This document shows, piece by piece, positions 61,301 to 64,000 of a DNA stretch of 64,000 bases. The notes beneath the pieces were generated by a model that saw nothing but the letters and a program-made list of their open reading frames with translations, ran no database searches and had not been told where the DNA came from. The stretch's first letter is position 1, and the number at the start of each line of letters is the position of its first letter. A program made the translations under genes and the position numbers. Origin of the DNA: Gordionus sp. m RMFG-2023 (taxonomy: Eukaryota > Nematomorpha > Gordioida > Chordodea > Parachordodidae); the NCBI RefSeq assembly GCF_954871325.1, contig NC_088775.1:12377561-12441560 (forward strand). Direction: 5' to 3'.

Positions 61301-63042
61301 AATAACGTTTTCTTAAACTCTGGGGCATGTATGAACTCTATGAATATTCTCGAGGGATAAATGCTAAAAAATATTAAGTATTTTTTTACCTTTTTTTTTT
61401 CTCTTTTTCGAGCTTTCGAAATTTTATTCTTGAAACATCTGTGTATAAATGGTTCTCATTAGATTTTTTTTAAAAAATATATTTTTATATTGAGTTGGAA
61501 TATTACGAGGGCTTAATTTTAATTCTCATTTGCTAAGGGCGCGATTTTTAAATTCGAAAAATCTAATTTGACCGAAAATGTATTCCAACTGAAGCCCTGC
61601 AAGTCAGTCCGAAGTCGAAAAAGTATTAACCTGGGATTGCGGCTCAGTTTATTTCTGAATCCGTCATGCACAGGCTTTAGGGTTATTTAAAAAAGTTCTA
61701 AAAAATAAAATCTTTTAGGTTTAATATCAAATAATAAGATAGATAATTACGATTTCAGTGAGATTAGGGACACACAATTAGTAATTTTTATTTTATTTTA
61801 ACTTTAAAAAAAAGAAGAAGTTTTTCAATTAAGATATGCGTTCTGGGCTCGGTCAAAATTCAAATCCGGCTAAAACAAAATTTAAAAATGAAGACGGGTC
61901 CCAAAAAATATCGAATTCGTAGGTCTCTAAATTCAATATGGGTAGAGTAGTGCCTATCCTACGATATTTGCATAATGTGTGCCATGAACTTTTGTGTATT
62001 TTTTTTACTCATTATTATGAAAAAAATTTCTATAAAAGTTAATATAAATTATTAAGAGCAAGTTCACTTTCGAAAGTCATCGCAAAATTGTCTGAAATTT
62101 GAAAGGCCCTGTTTTAGAATACATTTAAAGTCAAATCAGATTTTTTTTCAAATTTGAAAATCACCCCTACTACAAGTAAAAATGAATTAAAATTGAGATT
62201 CAGTGCGGTAAGTTAATTCGGAATATGCGAGAATTGGGAGTCTCCCAATTATAATTCATTTTACCGTTGATAATTTTTTAATCTGAAAAATCGGATTTTA
62301 CCTTTCCTTCATTCTTTTCTTGACCAACTGTGTTTCATAACCTAGTTTTAGGCCCAACCCAGTCGTCCCGGCCCAAAAAACTTCTTAGGGCTGGACTTAA
62401 AAAGCTCTCAAGTGTGAGCCAAAGATTTCGAAATATTCAAAATTCAAAAAATTTAACCAATAGGAATACTAATAGTAATAATGTTAGAATTATTGATTAT
62501 AATTTTTATTTAACTCGATTTCTCTTTCTTGCGTTTGACGGCAACGTCATCAATATTCATTTTGTATTGTTCAATATAATTGTTCCTGCATTTAACGTCT
62601 TCTATGGTGAGTTCCCAATTGTTGGAACCGTGGATTCTTAGTTTTGAATCAAAGCCGCAAGTTCCTAAATTGTCTCCCGGCGGCAAATAACATTCTGAGC
62701 TGTTAGTCGACTCTGTAATATTTAAAGAATATATATATATTATATAAATTTCGAAGCAAAAAATAATTTTTAAAATCGAATAACAAATCTTTTCTCTAAT
62801 TACGAAGTATAACCAGTCTTTAAAACGTTTAGCCAAGTAGAAGAGTTTGGTTTGGGATGAAATGCGTACAAAAAAAAGTATTTTAATTACCCAAAAAAAC
62901 AAACTAATATGAATAAAGAATTAATATAAAAAAATGGGCTGTTAGTAAAATGAGAAGCTTGAGTTGAAAGAATTTTCTTTTATACAAATTTTACTTACCT
63001 GACTAAATCAATGCTCATATTTCTTAATGTTTTAATTCGCGC
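42875..63042 (-). CDS. GTF3C1: GTF3C1 (TFIIIC220), C-terminal half, partial at the right edge
   Basis: This TFIIIC subunit binds the B box of tRNA and similar genes. Exons on minus, 5' to 3': 62999-63042 (weak), 62804-~62905, 62515-62710, 59023-59158, 57327-57613, 56140-56373, 55857-55961, 55024-55123, 52673-53056, 52198-52548, 50702-50932, 48480-48578, 47564-47798, 46601-46786, 45205-45313, 42875-43342. All junction phases agree except 59023 to 57613, where a small exon may be missing. Total is about 1,070 residues, as expected for the second half of the roughly 2,100-residue human protein. Best matches to human (recalled): LPPGDNLGTCGFDS with IPGDGLGAAGLDS, a basic KRKKEKS tract followed by a SANT-like FTPDEFGFL, SGQKGVSEKELLGKYG with the last winged helix but one, and LPMRELLIQSS with the last winged helix. 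The 5' half lies beyond 64000. Confidence 0.85.
43343..44987. other. GTF3C1 last intron, part
   Basis: AT-rich intron. No element was recognised apart from the MITE at its right end. Confidence 0.45.
44988..45162. mobile_element. hAT-type MITE, CAGAGTTGTTAAT family
   Basis: Inverted ends CAGAGTTGTTAAT and its complement bound 175 bp, with further inverted copies of tctagatac inside. A perfect 8-bp target duplication, atatttat, lies at 44980-44987 and 45163-45170. On minus it lies about 40 bp downstream of the donor of GTF3C1 exon 45205-45313. Confidence 0.92.
45205..45313 (-). CDS. GTF3C1: GTF3C1 small exon before the last
   Basis: The 109-nt exon encodes QPWLDTETLLPPLVITEDPD and PCFSSDPVNR. 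It starts after gtgag and ends at GTATTT. Its phases (2 in, 0 out) bridge exon 46601-46786 and the last exon exactly, which no other nearby frame does. Confidence 0.8.
45314..46600. other. GTF3C1 intron between 46601 and 45313
   Basis: AT-rich intron; nothing recognised. Confidence 0.45.
46601..46786 (-). CDS. GTF3C1: GTF3C1 exon, end of the penultimate winged helix
   Basis: KVPEILHKLIHSGFVFMVG and VTYVTLKHISHWSIDI align with the ALLEQHQVLEVGG...LVAMGSAWPWLLHS segment. Acceptor gaaag, donor GTATAT, phases 2 in and 2 out. Confidence 0.82.
47564..47798 (-). CDS. GTF3C1: GTF3C1 exon, start of the penultimate winged helix
   Basis: It encodes YADILKSIYLDIDTSGQKG then VSEKELLGKYG. The first impression was an EF hand, but in context it is the recognition half of a winged helix, aligned with TAALEILEAIIATGCFGI.KEEL. 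Phases 1 in and 2 out fit both neighbours. Confidence 0.83.
48480..48578 (-). CDS. GTF3C1: GTF3C1 short exon
   Basis: The 99-nt exon encodes LAEKIDMLIPLLGFVKYENY and ends DFDVTQ. It sits between the ENTCSLEEFVLQL-like and ALEILEAI-like parts of the alignment. Acceptor attaaag and donor GTTTAT give phases consistent with both sides. Confidence 0.7.
48579..50701. other. GTF3C1 intron with repeat debris
   Basis: Contains the tandem duplication at 49201-49302, patches of cgaat-type hAT ends near 49110-49160 and 50430-50540, a G run at 49794-49803 and a GC-richer MITE-like remnant at about 49455-49560. Confidence 0.45.
49201..49302. repeat. Tandem duplication, period 51 bp
   Basis: Two copies of a unit starting tatgattcgtaaactttcac follow each other with very few differences. 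Confidence 0.88.
50702..50932 (-). CDS. GTF3C1: GTF3C1 exon
   Basis: It encodes HKSTHLGSRKNDPYCYYSAR and LKYTFTHLIQEAF, aligned with [20 protein letters not shown] and LPDTFTKLINPQ. Acceptor tttatag. The donor may be GTTATA (50701) or GTGTCA (50713); both have the phase that exon 48480-48578 needs. Confidence 0.75.
50933..52197. other. GTF3C1 intron
   Basis: AT-rich, with a G run of 11 at 51711-51721 and one of 10 at 52176-52185, the latter just downstream of the exon donor. A GC-richer patch at about 51985-52055 may be MITE debris. Confidence 0.45.
52198..52548 (-). CDS. GTF3C1: GTF3C1 exon, acidic linker region
   Basis: It encodes TTEPLYNVYDISSIIISGES, an acidic patch FDNDDDKK, and VPRFSRCQLAPVLSRFLG. 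Human GTF3C1 also has a long acidic linker here. The assignment rests on phase (1 in, 1 out) and position more than on sequence. Confidence 0.7.
52673..53056 (-). CDS. GTF3C1: GTF3C1 exon, variable region
   Basis: The 384-nt exon encodes ILIDTYIRFKFSPGKALLQI, an acidic PLRDDESDGD and a serine-rich stretch. Acceptor tatatag, donor GTTAAG; phases 1 in and 1 out. An alternative donor, GTAATT, inside the exon has the same phase and would remove about 39 residues, so two splice forms are possible. Confidence 0.7.
53690..54245. mobile_element. Degenerate hAT-like element, TGTGCCGATA family
   Basis: The left end agggctgtgccgatatggc and right end cgtgaattggtacgacc are roughly inverted. Similar words (ggtaccg, ccgatacc, atcgg) recur near 17885-17960, 19990-20095 and 53240-53340. 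No target duplication is clear. A younger MITE lies inside. Confidence 0.45.
53807..53966. mobile_element. MITE, TAGTGTTGTTAAA family
   Basis: Starts TAGTGTTGTTAAACGGC and ends with the imperfect complement gtttaaacaataata. The interior shares the cataaaggtttagacac and ttgaggtctc words of the family. Confidence 0.6.
55024..55123 (-). CDS. GTF3C1: GTF3C1 exon, weakly conserved
   Basis: It encodes LEKIKDERVPRSLNNSWVKI then SGGGDRIRSLNY. Phases 0 in and 1 out match the neighbouring exons, which is the main support. Overlapping plus-strand readings exist here but do not fit any gene. Confidence 0.6.
55857..55961 (-). CDS. GTF3C1: GTF3C1 exon
   Basis: The 105-nt exon is flanked by attaaaag and a consensus GTAAGA donor, phase 0 on both sides. 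It encodes PPSAILCFDILCSHVIGRAF and YKYTFNPLWM, aligned with the [22 protein letters not shown] segment. Confidence 0.78.
56140..56373 (-). CDS. GTF3C1: GTF3C1 exon
   Basis: It encodes IRLKLSPKNRHNAITSKSYS and FWDEFQNVAKRHADKPL, aligned with [24 protein letters not shown] and following residues. Acceptor ataaaag, donor probably GTTTTA after NNSYQ, phase 0 on both sides. Confidence 0.78.
56374..57326. other. GTF3C1 intron
   Basis: AT-rich. A pair of inverted words (aaatcagctgttgacac near 56550 and accagctgatttgtattct near 56655) suggests a small MITE of about 140 bp, not confirmed. Confidence 0.35.
57327..57613 (-). CDS. GTF3C1: GTF3C1 exon
   Basis: The 287-nt exon encodes LIYHYLCKLIESLGYYIPP, SNSDFVIMLASRASTFRFI and HHYRKLLIGEQ. 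It occupies the place of the VVRDILHATF...RARYIV...YLNYKVCLAEVYQ segment. Acceptor cacaaaag, donor GTTATT. Confidence 0.75.
57614..59022. other. GTF3C1 intron with possible missing exon and repeat debris
   Basis: A small exon may be hidden here, since the flanking exons differ in phase. Near 58075-58150 either strand gives a short open reading (plus: SLPKYSFTAERFLKIF, like a hAT C-terminus). The word ggtcaaatcagattttcc at 58918 recurs inverted near 61560 and as relatives at 62130 and 62285. Confidence 0.35.
59023..59158 (-). CDS. GTF3C1: GTF3C1 exon, basic tract and SANT-like start
   Basis: It encodes NRYKQKKRCKVETLCGFTPD and EFGFLVNKIISYRNSTHHKI, which continues the basic KRKKEKS tract of the previous exon. 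It aligns with KRLRYHDEADQSALQRM...TWSMQEDGLLVLCRIA. Acceptor aataag, donor GTAAAT in phase 2. Confidence 0.68.
60787..60868. mobile_element. Minimal MITE, TAGTGTTGTTAAA family
   Basis: Only 82 bp: TAGTGTTGCTAAGCGGCTCG and the inverted ATCGAGTAGTTTAACAATACTA with a 40-bp middle. It is the shortest copy of the family. Confidence 0.75.
62131..62300. mobile_element. Inverted-repeat element, GTCAAATCAGATTTTT family
   Basis: The left end aagtcaaatcagattttttt and right end aatctgaaaaatcggatttta are inverted. Inside there is a perfect short palindrome around gggagtctccc. Related words occur at 58918 and 61560. Confidence 0.5.
62515..62710 (-). CDS. GTF3C1: GTF3C1 exon with the GDNLG motif
   Basis: It encodes SECYLPPGDNLGTCGFDSKL and HGSNNWELTIEDV, then VKRKKEKS. 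The match to LIPGDGLGAAGLDS...LKRNWIWTSY of human GTF3C1 identified the gene. Acceptor ttacagag, donor GTTAAA, phases 0 in and 1 out. Confidence 0.83.
62804..62905 (-). CDS. GTF3C1: GTF3C1 exon
   Basis: It encodes SSQTKLFYLAKRFKDWLYF, aligned with [20 protein letters not shown]. Donor GTAATT in phase 0. The start near 62905 is less certain. A tiny exon at 62999-63042 with a consensus GTAAGT donor has the matching phase. Confidence 0.65.
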
Positions 63043-64000
63043 CTTAATATATAATATGGCAACTTTTTATTATCATTTCTAAGATTTCTTAAATATATTT
63101 TTTCGTTAATATTTAAATTATAAACTAATTATTTCTTACAACACTTTTTCTTTATGAAGTTTTCCTTTATTTTTCTTGATAATTATATTTTTTTAAATTC
63201 CTGTAAATATATTTTTTTTTGTTTCAAATATTTCTTTTTAAATAATATATAAAATAATTAATTAATAAAAAATATCTTCCTTTTTTATAAATAAAACTAA
63301 TACAAATACGTAGGAAAAAAATAAAATACTTATAATATAATATTGTTTTCTGATTATCAACATTTCCTTCAAGGCCAAAATAAAAATTAAAAACTACGAT
63401 ATAAAATTTAACATACAATCTACGTAAAGATATAATCTTACGTAAGTTGATGATTTAGGCTAAAATCAATTTTACTACTAAACGTCCTTTATTTGGGTGT
63501 GAAGAAACGATTATTAATGATTAATAATTAAAATATGTTGCTTTTCCCTAACAGTTTTATAACTCTCCTTCTCAATTATTGCAAGTAGCACTTTCACAAT
63601 GAAAATTTATTATCAATTTGATCCTTTGATCATAAAGATAAATGAAAAACATAAGGCATTGTCCATAATTATGGCAGCTTTTAAATGTTGTCACAAATCA
63701 AATTCATTAAAAAATGTTATTAATTTATTTATTAGAGTTTTGAAATGTGTAAAGTCTTCCATAAAATTTGCTATAAAATTCAAAATAAAGGCGGGGTTAT
63801 AAAAAAAATCCTAAAATTGAAGAGGAAATAATCCACTATTTCATAAAAAAATTTTTAAATTATTTCCGCATCTATGTTCGATTCAAATAATTTTAAACGA
63901 ATCGAATATTTGATTCGCTTTGGAATAGGAATAATATCCCTCATTTCTATGGTTTTAAATATTGAGAAGAGGAGAAACCACATTTTTCTAATATTTACCG
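63043..64000. other. Right edge, probably GTF3C1 intron
   Basis: No exon was recognised. A cgaat/attcg cluster at about 63875-63920 resembles the ends of the TAGGCCTA hAT family. The plus frame 63599-63802 (MAAFKCCHKSNSLKN) is unassigned. Confidence 0.4.

Larger units (their letters stand above)
59159..62514. other. GTF3C1 intron, largest in the gene
   Basis: About 3.4 kb. It holds two partial palindrome arms of the 27969 family (59245-59405), the 82-bp MITE at 60787-60868 and an inverted-repeat element at about 62131-62300. The minus frame 59743-59967 has no conserved motif. Confidence 0.45.

Noticed and set aside
62330-62641. Plus-strand open frame of 103 codons
   Set aside because: It is the shadow of the GTF3C1 exon 62515-62710 and has no motif.
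63599-63802. Plus open frame as a gene
   Set aside because: No recognisable family, no splice context; lysine- and isoleucine-rich as expected by chance.
1-64000. CRISPR arrays, rRNA genes, bacterial operons or plasmid features
   Set aside because: No regularly spaced repeats with spacers, no rRNA sequence, and clear spliceosomal genes throughout.

Overview
The window is nuclear DNA from a very AT-rich eukaryote, almost certainly an animal. The host genes have spliceosomal introns, their products resemble animal orthologues along their length, and the filler is dominated by hAT, PIF/Harbinger, Mutator-like and Ty3-like remnants. Most long open frames are chance; the real genes are chains of short exons recognised by protein similarity recalled from memory and by matching splice phases. 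No database search was possible.

Four host genes are supported. (1) A lysosomal beta-galactosidase of family GH35 (GLB1-like) runs on + from 7337 to 33221 in about 12 exons, with introns up to 5.3 kb full of mobile elements. One exon (17979-18146) lies in no long open frame but supplies exactly the missing catalytic-domain segment. (2) HSCB, the mitochondrial iron-sulfur co-chaperone, is on - (33713-35896, three exons). (3) TAF13, a TFIID histone-fold subunit, is on - (35904-36316) with 40- and 43-nt introns. Its stop codon is 7 nt before the likely HSCB start, so the pair looks dicistronic. (4) The C-terminal half of GTF3C1, the largest TFIIIC subunit, is on - from about 63.0 kb down to its stop at 42875, in about 15 exons; its 5' half lies beyond 64000.

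Layout: 1-7.1 kb holds a PIF/Harbinger fossil and an LTR retrotransposon in minus orientation with a hAT MITE inside one LTR. 7.3-33.2 kb is GLB1 and its element-rich introns. 33.2-36.3 kb is the compact HSCB-TAF13 pair, convergent with GLB1. 36.3-42.8 kb has no recognisable host gene, only hAT and LINE-like debris. 42.9-63.0 kb is GTF3C1. 63.0-64.0 kb shows nothing clear.

Notable points: the TAF13-HSCB spacing; introns of 40-44 nt beside introns of several kb; splice donors that often have T at position +3; at least five hAT-type MITE families, several with clear 8-bp target duplications; a Mutator-like MITE with 9-bp target duplications that carries a tRNA-like core; and isolated G or C homopolymers of 10-17 bases.
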